Assembly: GCA_938036785.1 (NCBI GenBank)
Contig: CALHWE010000013.1
Span: forward strand, 1-64,000
Direction of reading: 5' to 3'
DNA length: 64,000 bases
From: an uncultured Candidatus Saccharibacteria bacterium
Lineage (GTDB): Bacteria; Patescibacteriota; Saccharimonadia; Saccharimonadales; Saccharimonadaceae
The notes under the pieces are model-generated. The model was not told the origin of the DNA and ran no database searches. It saw only the letters and a program-made list of their open reading frames with translations. Both the position numbers and the translations under genes were made by a program. Positions 25,360 to 33,987 of this stretch are shown here, piece by piece. Position 1 is the stretch's first letter. Each line of letters starts with the position of its first letter.

Positions 25360-27003
25360 TTAGTACATGCCCATACCGCCGCCCATGCCAGGCATACCAG
25401 CTGGGCTTGCCGCTTCCTTCTCAGGTAAGTCGACGACGAGCGCACCCATCGTCATTGCGGTGCCAGCGATAGACGCCGCATTTTGCAGTGCTTCCTTGGT
25501 AACGCGAACAGGGTCAACCACGCCAGCTGCTTTGAGATCGATCAGCTCGCCCGGTGTGTTGACATTAATACCAAAGCCAGGCTGCGCTGCCTTCACCTGT
25601 GGCAGCCACTCATCGGCATTGAGGCCAGAGTTGGTCAGCAGAATACGGAATGGTTGCTCCAGCGCGTGAATGAGCAAGTCCTCACCAGCAGTCACCGACG
25701 CATCGGCATCACCAGCGTGGGTGTAGCTCGTCGCAAGATTGACCAGCGTCACCCCACCACCAGGTACAACACCCTCAGCCAAAGCGGCCTTGACAGCAGC
25801 CACCGCATCATCAACGCGGTACTTCTTCTCTTCGATCTCGGTCTCGGTTGCCCCACCGACCTTAATCACCGCCACTTGGCCAGTCAGGGCAGCTTGGCGC
25901 TTAACGAGATTGTTCTTGGTGTAGTCGCTTGTACTATTGGCGATCTCAACGGCAATCTGGTCAATCCGAGCATCAACTGCCGTCTTCGCACCAGCCCCTT
26001 CGACGATCGTTGTCAAATCCTTAGTAGCAATCACCTTGCGAGCCGAGCCCACCACATCAGGGCCAACCGTATCAAAGCTCATACCAGTATCCTCGGTAAT
26101 AACCGTTGCACCTACCAGAGCAGCAATATCGTAGAGGACGTCTTTATCGCTCGGCGCTTTAATAGCCAGGGTATTAAAGGCACCCTTGAGGCGGTTCAGC
26201 ACAAGTAGACCAAGTGCTTCGCCATCCACATCGTCAGCAATCAAGACGAGGTCTTTCTTCCCACTTTGCGCAATCATCTCAAGCAGTGGGACGAACTCCT
26301 GTGCCGACGAAATCTTCTTGTCGGTAATAACGATAGCTGGCTTATCGTACACCGCTTCCATTCGCTTGGTATCCGTTGCCATGTAGGGGCTGACGAAGCC
26401 GCGCTGAACGGTAAAGCCCTCGACCACTTCGCTCTCTAGCTCAAGGCCGCGGCCTTCCTCAACCGTCACCACACCATTGGGCCCGATCTTCTCCATCACA
26501 TCAGCAATCAGCCGGCCAATTGCGTCATCACCCGCCGAGATAGTTGCCACCTCTGCGACGCGTGTTTCGTCATTGCGAATGTCTTCTGCCTGCTCACTCA
26601 ACGCCGCTGTTACCTCTGCCGCAGCCCGCTCCAGACCCTTGCGCAGCAGCATTGGGTTGTGACCAGCAGCAATCAGCTTGTTTGCCTCACTGAGGATGTG
26701 GTAGGTCAAAACCGTCACGGTAGTTGTACCATCACCAGCCACATCGTTCATTTTGTTAGCGGCTTGCTTGATAAGCTCTGCTCCTACCTTAAAGCCTAGG
26801 GTTTCATCATCAACATCCTCGATGTCGATACCCTTGGCTACTGTCACGCCATCGTGTGTGACACTCGGGCCACCGTAGCTTTTGCCAATGACAACGTTGC
26901 GACCCTTTGGACCCATCGTTGTCTTCACTGCGTTGTAAAGAATCTCTGCCCCGCCCAAAATTCGGCGGCGCGCATCTTCATCGTAAAATACTTTTTTTGC
27001 CAT
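25360..27003 (-). CDS. groL: Chaperonin GroEL
   Basis: This 547-residue subunit of the 14-mer chaperonin has the normal GroEL length and features: an MGPKGRNVVIGKSYG nucleotide-binding segment, the VAGDGTTTVTVLTY loop with the catalytic Asp, VVEEGRGLELE, and a C-terminal GGM tail (GMPGMGGGMGMY). It lies 12 bases after groS, forming a standard two-gene operon under the CIRCE element upstream of groS. The protein should be essential for folding and induced by heat. Confidence 0.98.
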   Translation of the reverse strand: MAKKVFYDEDARRRILGGAEILYNAVKTTMGPKGRNVVIGKSYGGPSVTHDGVTVAKGIDIEDVDDETLGFKVGAELIKQAANKMNDVAGDGTTTVTVLTYHILSEANKLIAAGHNPMLLRKGLERAAAEVTAALSEQAEDIRNDETRVAEVATISAGDDAIGRLIADVMEKIGPNGVVTVEEGRGLELESEVVEGFTVQRGFVSPYMATDTKRMEAVYDKPAIVITDKKISSAQEFVPLLEMIAQSGKKDLVLIADDVDGEALGLLVLNRLKGAFNTLAIKAPSDKDVLYDIAALVGATVITEDTGMSFDTVGPDVVGSARKVIATKDLTTIVEGAGAKTAVDARIDQIAVEIANSTSDYTKNNLVKRQAALTGQVAVIKVGGATETEIEEKKYRVDDAVAAVKAALAEGVVPGGGVTLVNLATSYTHAGDADASVTAGEDLLIHALEQPFRILLTNSGLNADEWLPQVKAAQPGFGINVNTPGELIDLKAAGVVDPVRVTKEALQNAASIAGTAMTMGALVVDLPEKEAASPAGMPGMGGGMGMY

Positions 27004-27015
27004 AGACTAGTTCTC

Positions 27016-27282
27016 CTATTCTACTGTTGCGAGGATATCCTCGTCCTTGATAATCAAATACTCTTCTTTGTCGAGCTTAATGGTGGTAGCTGCGTAGTTC
27101 TTGTAGACCACCCGCGCGTCGACTACGACATCTTCTACTGCCGATCCAACAGCAATCACCTTGGCAGCTTCCGACTTCTCCTGAGCCGACTCGGGCAAAA
27201 AGATCCCGCTGGCAGTCTTCTCTGGCTTTTTCTCCTTAACCGCCACGACGAAATGCGCCATTGGCTTGATTGGTGAACTCAT
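27016..27282 (-). CDS. groS: Co-chaperonin GroES
   Basis: This 88-residue protein caps the GroEL cavity. It shows the family's mobile loop EKTASGIFLPESAQEKSEAAKVIAVG and the C-terminal EEYLIIKDEDILATVE. It is slightly shorter than the usual 95 residues. It is the first gene of the groS-groL operon, about 60 bases downstream of the CIRCE operator, with AAAGGGG before the start. Confidence 0.96.
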   Translation of the reverse strand: MSSPIKPMAHFVVAVKEKKPEKTASGIFLPESAQEKSEAAKVIAVGSAVEDVVVDARVVYKNYAATTIKLDKEEYLIIKDEDILATVE

Positions 27283-27344
27283 TGGTTACCCCTTTCTTAA
27301 TACTTATCTACTTATCACCGCGCCCAGTATCAATCAAGGCGCTT

Positions 27345-27383
27345 CTAGCACTCTAGTATAGCGAGTGCTAATGGGAAAATCAA
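27345..27383 (-). promoter_or_regulatory. CIRCE element and groE promoter
   Basis: CTAGCACTC (27345-27353) and GAGTGCTAA (27363-27371) with a nine-base spacer match the CIRCE operator except for one outer base. On the minus strand the -35 TTGATT (27378-27383) and -10 TATACT (27355-27360) are 17 bases apart, with the -10 box in the CIRCE spacer. This predicts HrcA-type repression; no hrcA gene is in the window. Confidence 0.92.
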
Positions 27384-27486
27384 GAGAGGTGAATAAGCCT
27401 GCTACCTAAGCACGCAATACATCATTTTTTAGCGTAAAATAAATACAGGACATCATCCATAATTCATATCAATCACCGGAGGCACC

Positions 27487-27954
27487 ATGTACAGACACAT
27501 TAACGTACGCGGAATTATCATTAACGACAAGGGCGAGCTCTTTTGCCAGCGCTTGACAGCGCGCACTGGCGACGGCCGAGATTTTTGGTGCACACCAGGC
27601 GGTGGGTTGGAGCTGGGCGAGAGCGTACTGGATGGTTTGCGGCGAGAGATGATCGAAGAAACAGGCGTCGAGCCAGTAATTGGTCGGCTGCTCTTCGTCC
27701 AGCAGTTTGCTATCGCAGCGCCAGCAGCTGGCGAGCCACGCGAACAGCTTGAGTTCTTGTTTCACATCACCAACTGGCAAGACTATCAGTCAATTGACCT
27801 TGCCGCCACAACGCACGGCTTAGCGGAGGTCGCCGAGTGTGGTTTCATTAGCCCGCAGCAGTACCCAATTTTACCTCACTTCCTTGCCGAGGTTGATCTG
27901 GCGCAGCTCATCGCTCGCAATCAGCCAGTGCAGTGCCTGAGCTCCTTGGCATAA
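27487..27954 (+). CDS. Nudix hydrolase
   Basis: This is a 155-residue Nudix-fold hydrolase. The Nudix box GX5EX7REUXEEXGU is intact at residues 39-61 (GGLELGESVLDGLRREMIEETGV), with E54, E57 and E58 as metal ligands. Members hydrolyse nucleoside diphosphates linked to another group, such as damaged nucleotides, NADH or sugar nucleotides; the substrate cannot be predicted here. GGAGG lies four bases before the ATG. It is a single gene, divergent from groS. Confidence 0.9.
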   Translation: MYRHINVRGIIINDKGELFCQRLTARTGDGRDFWCTPGGGLELGESVLDGLRREMIEETGVEPVIGRLLFVQQFAIAAPAAGEPREQLEFLFHITNWQDYQSIDLAATTHGLAEVAECGFISPQQYPILPHFLAEVDLAQLIARNQPVQCLSSLA

Positions 27955-27956
27955 AA

Positions 27957-28009
27957 TTGACAAACAGTTCTCTTCGGCGTATCATAGCATATTTGGTTAA
28001 CAGTTCTCT
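27957..28009 (+). promoter_or_regulatory. Promoter and twin direct repeats upstream of the efflux gene
   Basis: TTGACA (27957-27962) and TATCAT (27980-27985) are 17 bases apart. The 11-base sequence AACAGTTCTCT occurs at 27963-27973, right after the -35 box, and again at 27999-28009, 36 bases on. The second copy is followed by TTGACG, a second weak promoter candidate. Paired sites suggest a regulator that binds twice. Confidence 0.5.
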
Positions 28010-28116
28010 ACTTGACGTGTCTCAAAGTCATATAGGAGGAGTATATATCTCTAGCGAGAGCGAGAACCTTATTTACATTTCGGAATATCAACTATAGTAA
28101 CCAACCAAGGAATTCT

Positions 28117-29784
28117 ATGCTCCATCATCTGCCCCAACGTCACAAACTCATCGTCATGCTTGCCGTGATGAGTGCCCTCTTTCTCGTAGCGCTCGACCAA
28201 ACCATCGTGGCGACGGCACTGGGCGCAATCGTCAAGGAATTCAATAGCTTCTCCTCTCTTGGCTTTATCGTTACTGCCTATATGCTCACCACCACTGTGA
28301 CAGTGCCGCTAGCCGGTAAGCTAAGCGACATGTATGGCCGCAAGCCACTTTTGCTCAGTGGCGTGGCAATCTTTACCATTGGCTCCTTACTCAGCGGTAT
28401 CGCACCAACCGTGGAATGGCTCATTGCGTGGCGCGCGCTGCAAGGAATTGGTGGCGGCATTATCACCGCCAACGCCTTTACTATTGTCGGCGATCTCTTT
28501 ACGCCTAAGGAGCGGGGCCGCTGGCAAGGGCTCATCGGTGCGACCTTTGGCATGAGCTCGGTAGTGGGACCATTGCTTGGTGGCTGGCTAACCGATGGTG
28601 CGACCATCTTTGGCGTCACAACCAACTGGCGCTGGACATTCTTTATTAATGTGCCAATTGGCATTATCGCTACCGCTCTCATCATCCGCTATTGCCCACA
28701 AATCAAGCACGACAGCAAGCACAAGCCAGACTACCTCGGCGCTCTTTTTATCACCATTGCCCTGGCGGCGCTTGTCTTGGCAGTAGACAATACGGAGATG
28801 GTCTTTAAGAGCGTCATCGACCGTGGCATTACTCTTACTCTCATCAAGAGCGTACTGCTGACTATTGCCGCCCTTGCCGGTGGTATCTTCCTCTGGCTTG
28901 AGCGTAAAGCCGCTCAGCCCATCCTCCCTCTCCGCTTCTTCCGTAACCCCACCTACCGCCTGATTATGCTCATTAGCCTGCTCTTTGGTGCCGCTTTTCT
29001 CGGAGCAATCCTCTACCTCACGCAATTTAATCAGCAAGTCTTTGGTGCGACTGCCTCACAAGCTGGTCTGATGCTCCTGCCAATGGTAGGCGGGATGATG
29101 ATCAGCTCTATTGGTGTGGGGCAGATCATCAGCCGGACAGGTGTATACAAGCGCTATATCGTCATTGGTTGCGCCATCACCGCAGCAAGTATTCTCTCAC
29201 TTATCACGCTTCAGCCCACCTCACCCTACTGGCACGAGGCGATCATTATGGCACTCACTGGCTTTGGCATGGGGATGTGTATGCCTATCCTCACCCTTGC
29301 CGTACAAAATGAATTCCGTCAGCAGGATCTTGGTGCTGCCACCTCAAGCGTACAGCTCTTCCGCGGGCTTGGCTCGACGGTGGGGACGGCTATCTTTGCG
29401 GGCGTGCTCACTAGTGGCATTCTGCACAGCCTTGGCGATGTCAATCAGATTCCCTACATCCAGACGCTGCGCCGCGCGCCACAAGCCGCTCAGCAGCTCG
29501 ATGGCGAGCTGAGCGCCGATACTCTGCTGCGTATCAACAGCCAGCGCGACGCCATCAGCCAGGGCGCAGCCAAAGGCATGGCCCAGCTGCCTGCTCCAGC
29601 TCGCGCACGTGCCCAGCAGCAGCTGAGCCAGCAGCAAGACGACTACACGAGGCGTATTCTCAACGCCTTTAGCGACTCCTTGCACCAGATTTTCATCATT
29701 AGCGCCGCGCTTATGGCCACAGGCTTCCTTGTTGCCCTCTTCTTGCCTCAGCGCACCTTGACCGCAAACAAGGACGATGAGTAA
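28117..29784 (+). CDS. DHA2-family MFS drug efflux transporter (14 helices)
   Basis: This 555-residue proton-driven exporter is of the EmrB/QacA (DHA2) type. The sequence starts LDQTIVATALGAI, the family D1 motif, and has motif A as GKLSDMYGRKP between helices 2 and 3. The GxxxG-rich fifth helix begins GLIGATFGMSSVVGPLLGGWL (motif C region). About 14 hydrophobic segments are visible, and residues about 465-510 form a Gln/Ala-rich extracellular or loop segment before the last helix. Typical substrates are lipophilic cations and dyes. It is transcribed alone; AAGGA precedes the ATG. Confidence 0.92.
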   Translation: MLHHLPQRHKLIVMLAVMSALFLVALDQTIVATALGAIVKEFNSFSSLGFIVTAYMLTTTVTVPLAGKLSDMYGRKPLLLSGVAIFTIGSLLSGIAPTVEWLIAWRALQGIGGGIITANAFTIVGDLFTPKERGRWQGLIGATFGMSSVVGPLLGGWLTDGATIFGVTTNWRWTFFINVPIGIIATALIIRYCPQIKHDSKHKPDYLGALFITIALAALVLAVDNTEMVFKSVIDRGITLTLIKSVLLTIAALAGGIFLWLERKAAQPILPLRFFRNPTYRLIMLISLLFGAAFLGAILYLTQFNQQVFGATASQAGLMLLPMVGGMMISSIGVGQIISRTGVYKRYIVIGCAITAASILSLITLQPTSPYWHEAIIMALTGFGMGMCMPILTLAVQNEFRQQDLGAATSSVQLFRGLGSTVGTAIFAGVLTSGILHSLGDVNQIPYIQTLRRAPQAAQQLDGELSADTLLRINSQRDAISQGAAKGMAQLPAPARARAQQQLSQQQDDYTRRILNAFSDSLHQIFIISAALMATGFLVALFLPQRTLTANKDDE

Positions 29785-29869
29785 TCACCTATACCGTTTT
29801 ACGTGCCATACGATCACGGTCTCGCCTTCTTAAGATTACCCTCTATGCTACAATAGTATGAGAGGTAGT

Positions 29870-30223
29870 ATGACCACCTACAAAATTACGCGAATCTACG
29901 AATCAGCAACACCACACGATGGTTATCGTGTCTTGGTCGATCGACTCTGGCCACGAGGCATCAGCAAAGAACACGCAGCACTCGATGAGTGGGCAAAGGA
30001 CATTGCACCAACCGACGAGCTACGCCACTGGTTTCACCATGATCCAGAAAAATTTACAGAGTTTTCAGCGCGTTATAAAAAAGAGCTCGATACCAATCCA
30101 GCTGCCGCTGCAGCAAAAAATGCCTGGTCCAATCACCCTGTCGTGACGCTACTATACGGCGCAAAAGATACAGAACATAACCAGGCAGTCGTACTAAAAC
30201 AGTGGTTAGAACGCGCCCAGTGA
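29870..30223 (+). CDS. DUF488 family protein
   Basis: A 117-residue protein of the short DUF488 type (YeaO-like), recognised by RIYESATPHDGYRVLVDRLWPRGISKE, then ELRHWFHHDPEKFTEFSARYKKEL and VTLLYGAKDTEHNQAVVL. The family's function is not established. The start at 29870 has GAGAGG upstream; an earlier in-frame ATG at 29858 is only three bases after a TACAAT -10 box and would lack a leader. Confidence 0.85.
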   Translation: MTTYKITRIYESATPHDGYRVLVDRLWPRGISKEHAALDEWAKDIAPTDELRHWFHHDPEKFTEFSARYKKELDTNPAAAAAKNAWSNHPVVTLLYGAKDTEHNQAVVLKQWLERAQ

Positions 30224-30250
30224 TCAAGCATTTTGGGCTCTCATAGCTTA

Positions 30251-30781
30251 CTACACGTTGGCGTAGCGTGCGGCCAAATTGTATACCGCCGCGCCGCGCC
30301 ACGGTAGATCATGGGCATAGGCATACAAGGCATGGTGCCCACCGCCATGCGCCACAACGATGACCGTCTGACCGGCATAGTCCGTAGCAATTGAGCAATA
30401 GGCTCGGTAGAGCCGCGTCAAAAAATCCCGCACCGACTCGCCGCCTTCTGGTTGAATATTTTCATCGACATCAAACAGCCGATGCCAACTGCGATTGGCT
30501 ACCGTGCCAATCGATCGCTCCGCTAAGTCTGCCATTTCTATCAGCGGGACTGTCGGGTGATACATCGCAATCTGCCCCGCTGTTTGACGAGCGCGCAGCA
30601 GTGGTGAAGTGATGATCGCTGCTGGAGTAAGTTTCTCCAGCTCACGCGCAACTGCAGCAGCTTGTCCCACCCCAACGCGATTAAGTGGCATGTTACTATC
30701 ATGAGCCTCATTGCTCTGCGCCGCTGCGATATTAGCATCTGTCTGACCATGACGGACAAAATAAAGCGTGGTATGTAGCAT
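30251..30781 (-). CDS. Histidine phosphatase superfamily protein
   Basis: A 176-residue phosphoglycerate-mutase-like phosphatase. The phosphohistidine motif RHGQT begins at residue 10, a second Arg follows in PLLRARQTA, an acidic E lies in LAERSIG, and the second catalytic His is in VVAHGGGHHAL near residue 145. Members act on sugar phosphates, nucleotide-derived phosphates or proteins; no context narrows this down. A TATACT box ends seven bases before the ATG, so the mRNA is probably leaderless. Confidence 0.88.
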   Translation of the reverse strand: MLHTTLYFVRHGQTDANIAAAQSNEAHDSNMPLNRVGVGQAAAVARELEKLTPAAIITSPLLRARQTAGQIAMYHPTVPLIEMADLAERSIGTVANRSWHRLFDVDENIQPEGGESVRDFLTRLYRAYCSIATDYAGQTVIVVAHGGGHHALYAYAHDLPWRGAAVYNLAARYANV

Positions 30782-30815
30782 GGTATTCAGTATAGCACCA
30801 GCACAGGTAGGGCCA

Positions 30816-31124
30816 CTACCCTACCTGCCGACGCGGCACAATCCGCTTCGTCACCGCATCGACAAAAAGTCGATAGGCCAGGCGGTTTTCCTTGGCATAC
30901 GTGATGAGAATGCCAAGGACGCGCTGGCAGTGCGGGCAGCATAGCTCATCACCAGCTGGAGTCATATCGATAAAACGGTCGACATACATGCGCCGCAGCG
31001 AACCTGGGCCATCCTTTTGGTAAAACGTCACGTGCTTGGCGCAGCCTTCGCAGCACACATCAAGCACCCGCGACGACCCACCGCGCCGCGCTTGGTAAGC
31101 ATCTTGAATGAATTGATACGTCAT
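30816..31124 (-). CDS. Small zinc-ribbon-like protein, unknown function
   Basis: A 102-residue protein with two CxxC knuckles (CCEGC near residue 24 and CCPHC near residue 62), which suggests a structural zinc site. Between them are YQKDGPGSLRRMYVDRF and a Pro/Asp segment; the end is basic. I do not recognise a family. ATG 31124 has a weak AGAGA site; a longer reading from 31172 has no better signal. It follows the thioredoxin-like gene in the same direction and ends 35 bases before the phosphatase gene promoter. Confidence 0.6.
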   Translation of the reverse strand: MTYQFIQDAYQARRGGSSRVLDVCCEGCAKHVTFYQKDGPGSLRRMYVDRFIDMTPAGDELCCPHCQRVLGILITYAKENRLAYRLFVDAVTKRIVPRRQVG

Positions 31125-31182
31125 ATTATCTCTTCTGTCATAGCAGCAGTATTTCCGCTTTGTTATCTGCATAGCGCCCAGT

Positions 31183-31770
31183 CTAGTGCTTCATTGTCTG
31201 CATCGCACGCCGCAGCTGCGCAACCGTCCGCTGAGCCCGCTCTGCAGTCCAGTAGCGATCAGGAGTGATAGCGCTATCGCCAGTTGGTTCTTCCTTGTAG
31301 CGCCACGCGATTGACCCGTGCTTTACGATCGTCACATCAGGCACAAAAATCCGCGGTTGGCCGTTCTCATCCTTGCTGAGGTAAGGCGCAAGACGCGCCA
31401 CCAGCTTTTGGTATGTCTCGTTCCTGCTAGCACGCGCCTGACGAATGTTGAGATAGTGAATCGTAGCAATACCCTCAGCACGAGCGGCTTGGTCGACATG
31501 CTCGCTCAGCCGCTGGCACCACGGGCACTGCGGGTAGCCAAGAAACACCACGCCCGTGCCATGCTCTAGCATATCCAGCACAGCAACATCACGTGCGTAG
31601 ACAAAGCGGTTATCCGCTGCAACCCGTGGATATTCTGCCTGAAACCTCACAGCGTCTGTCTGCCTTGCAGGCTGGGGGCGATGCTGCTGAAGATACTACG
31701 CCGCGCCAACCAGGCTAATGGTTACAACAATAACCACCCCTGTTATTATCACCTGCGTGCTTCGGCGCAT
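31183..31770 (-). pseudogene. Membrane-anchored thioredoxin-like protein interrupted by an in-frame TAG
   Basis: ATG 31770 has a strong AGGAGGGGG site and opens a frame encoding MRRSTQVIITGVVIVVTISL, a clear membrane anchor. TAG stops it at codon 25 (31696-31698). The same frame then continues without another stop to 31183, encoding QHRPQ and a thioredoxin-like domain with CPWC, FLGYPQCPWC and VPDVTIVKHG. The downstream part could start at GTG 31650, but only a weak AGG precedes it and the anchor would be lost. The pattern fits an intact gene broken by one substitution (for example CAG to TAG), stop-codon readthrough, or a sequencing error. The intact product would be an extracytoplasmic disulfide enzyme. 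Confidence 0.75.
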
Positions 31771-31794
31771 CCCCCTCCTCTTTTCGTTATCTCG

Positions 31795-33000
31795 TTATTC
31801 CCATCGGAACAACTTTATCGCCGCTACGTACACCACCAGTATCCATAGGCCAACAGCACCAGCGTATGGCAGCACCTCTGCCAGGCTGGCATGCTCGGTC
31901 ATAATGAGGCGCAGGCCATCGGTCACAGGTGTCATTGGGATGAACTGGCTCAGCGTGCGCAGCCACTCCGGGAACGTAAAGGACGGGAAGAAGGTGCCAG
32001 AAAGAAACATCATCGGGAAGGCTACCAGGTTACCCAGCGGTGCCGACTGGTTCTCATTCTTGGCCCAGCCGCCAACCAGCAAGCCAAACCCTACCATCAG
32101 CAGCGCGGACAGAGTAAGAAACGGCACGGCCAGTAGCCAGTCACCACGCATGTTGAAGTGGAAGACGCTCATCCCCACCACTATCATCATAGCGGCACTC
32201 AGCAGCGATACAATCGTGTAGTGGATACCTACCGCCAGAATCAGCTGCCCTGCTGTAAAGGGCGACGCCCGAAGACGCCGGTAGGAACCCTTTTGCTTCT
32301 CCGTCGGCATCTGGTTAGCCAGGCCAAAGATCCCCATGCTCAGCAAACTAAAGGCGAGCAGGCCAGTAAAGGTATAGTCGAAGGTCTTGAGCTGCTCATC
32401 ACCCACAGCCTGGCCCGCAACCTTTAGCGGTGGCTCGGGCTGACCCATACCCTTATTAATACCATTAACAATCTGCCCCATAATAGCCGTCAGCGTATTA
32501 CCAGACTGCTCCGAGCCCTTCGCGTAAAGCACGCGCAAAGTGCCGCTTGGACGCACTTGAGTTTGGCCAGTGGCATTCCCCTGCCCGGGTTGAGGGGTGT
32601 CAGGTTGCTGACCCTGGCCGCTGCCCTGGCCAGGAGCGCCCGCTTGGGCTGGCTTCGCTTCGCCAAAGTCGGCTGGCAGCTCGATGATGCCACTGAGCTC
32701 CGAGTGCTTTAGCTTCTCACGCGCTTCTTGCATATCCTTGACGTCCTTTACTTTGAGCGTCGTGTCGTTATTTGCCTTGGCCCGCTCCACAAACTGCTTG
32801 GCAAATTCACTCTTCGAGTGGTTAATAATCGCTACATCAAAGCTGGTGGTTTGGTTATTAAAAATCGCACCAAACACCAGCAGGAATATCAGCGGGAACA
32901 AAAAGGTAAAAAACAGCGACGTCCCATCGCGCATAAAGCGCTTCTCTAGGGCGCGCACCTGCCCATATACTCCAATCCAATATGACTTGACTCGCATCAT
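31795..33000 (-). CDS. ABC-2 type transporter permease
   Basis: This 401-residue permease has one N-terminal membrane helix (about 30-48), a large external domain, and five C-terminal helices from about residue 225, the usual layout of ABC-2 exporters. The external part includes a Gly/Gln/Pro-rich segment (about 120-160, with GQGSGQGQQ), which is unusual and probably a flexible insertion. Its ATG directly follows the stop of the ATPase gene. Family relatives export drugs, lipids or peptides; nothing here identifies the cargo. Confidence 0.9.
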   Translation of the reverse strand: MMRVKSYWIGVYGQVRALEKRFMRDGTSLFFTFLFPLIFLLVFGAIFNNQTTSFDVAIINHSKSEFAKQFVERAKANNDTTLKVKDVKDMQEAREKLKHSELSGIIELPADFGEAKPAQAGAPGQGSGQGQQPDTPQPGQGNATGQTQVRPSGTLRVLYAKGSEQSGNTLTAIMGQIVNGINKGMGQPEPPLKVAGQAVGDEQLKTFDYTFTGLLAFSLLSMGIFGLANQMPTEKQKGSYRRLRASPFTAGQLILAVGIHYTIVSLLSAAMMIVVGMSVFHFNMRGDWLLAVPFLTLSALLMVGFGLLVGGWAKNENQSAPLGNLVAFPMMFLSGTFFPSFTFPEWLRTLSQFIPMTPVTDGLRLIMTEHASLAEVLPYAGAVGLWILVVYVAAIKLFRWE

Positions 33001-33765
33001 CTACTCCCGAATGGCCTTGCCGGTTAAATCAATAAACACATCCTCTAAGTTGGCGGGCTCGACCGTTTGCTGCTTGGTAAAGCCACGGGCCAGCAGCTGC
33101 TCGATGAGGTGCTGCGGCGTATCAATGGTGATAATCTTGCCCGCATCCATAATCGCCAGGCGATCACACAGCAGCTCGGCCTCATCCATATAGTGAGTGG
33201 TGAGCACAATGGTAATGCCTTCATCGCGAATCGTCTTGATCAGCTCCCACAGGTTACGCCGTGCTTGCGGGTCCAGGCCCGTAGTCGGCTCATCCAAAAA
33301 GAGCACCTTGGGCTGGTTCACAAGCGTCGCAGCAATCGCAAAGCGCTGCTTTTGCCCACCACTGAGCTGCTCGACATAGCTGCCCGCCTTGGCACTGAGC
33401 TGCACCTTCTCTAGCAAAGCATCAGCATCAACGCGCTGGCCGTAGAGGCTGGCAAACATACGCAGCTGCTCACGCAGAGTCAGCTTATCGTAAAAGGTGG
33501 TCGACTGCAGTTGGATACCGATAATTTGCTTAATTTGCTTGGGCTGTTTGGCGACATCAATGCCGTCAATGGTCGCCTGGCCAGCATCAATTGACCGCAG
33601 CGCCTCGAGCATCTCCAGTGTCGTGGTCTTACCAGCGCCATTAGGCCCCAGCAGGCCAAAAATCTCGCCCGTCTTAACCGTGAAGGATATCTCATCCACC
33701 ACTGGCGTGCCGGCATAGGCTTTAGTCAAGCCATCCACCGTTATAATTGGTTTGGTTTGAGTCAT
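33001..33765 (-). CDS. ABC-2 transporter ATP-binding protein
   Basis: A 254-residue ATPase of the drug/antibiotic exporter (DrrA/CcmA) type. Walker A is GPNGAGKTT near residue 39, the signature is LSGGQKQR, Walker B is VLFLDEPTTGLD and the switch reads LTTHYMDEAE. The C-terminal 40 residues ending EDVFIDLTGKAIRE match the family. AAAGGAG lies just before the ATG. It is the first gene of a two-gene operon with the permease. Confidence 0.93.
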   Translation of the reverse strand: MTQTKPIITVDGLTKAYAGTPVVDEISFTVKTGEIFGLLGPNGAGKTTTLEMLEALRSIDAGQATIDGIDVAKQPKQIKQIIGIQLQSTTFYDKLTLREQLRMFASLYGQRVDADALLEKVQLSAKAGSYVEQLSGGQKQRFAIAATLVNQPKVLFLDEPTTGLDPQARRNLWELIKTIRDEGITIVLTTHYMDEAELLCDRLAIMDAGKIITIDTPQHLIEQLLARGFTKQQTVEPANLEDVFIDLTGKAIRE

Positions 33766-33987
33766 AAAACTCCTTTCTTATGCTACGAGCCCCACACCCA
33801 AACGGGCCTCTGCTTGAATCACTCCCAGGGCATTATATTGTTATAAGCCAACCAACCATCCGTTGGGCTGAATTATAGCATAGAGGAGAAGAAAGCGAAA
33901 GATGAACAATATATAACCTTGACAGTAGCGCAACCACCTTCTACGATAGAATAGTAGTGTTACATAGTTATTCGTTAGGAGACCACG

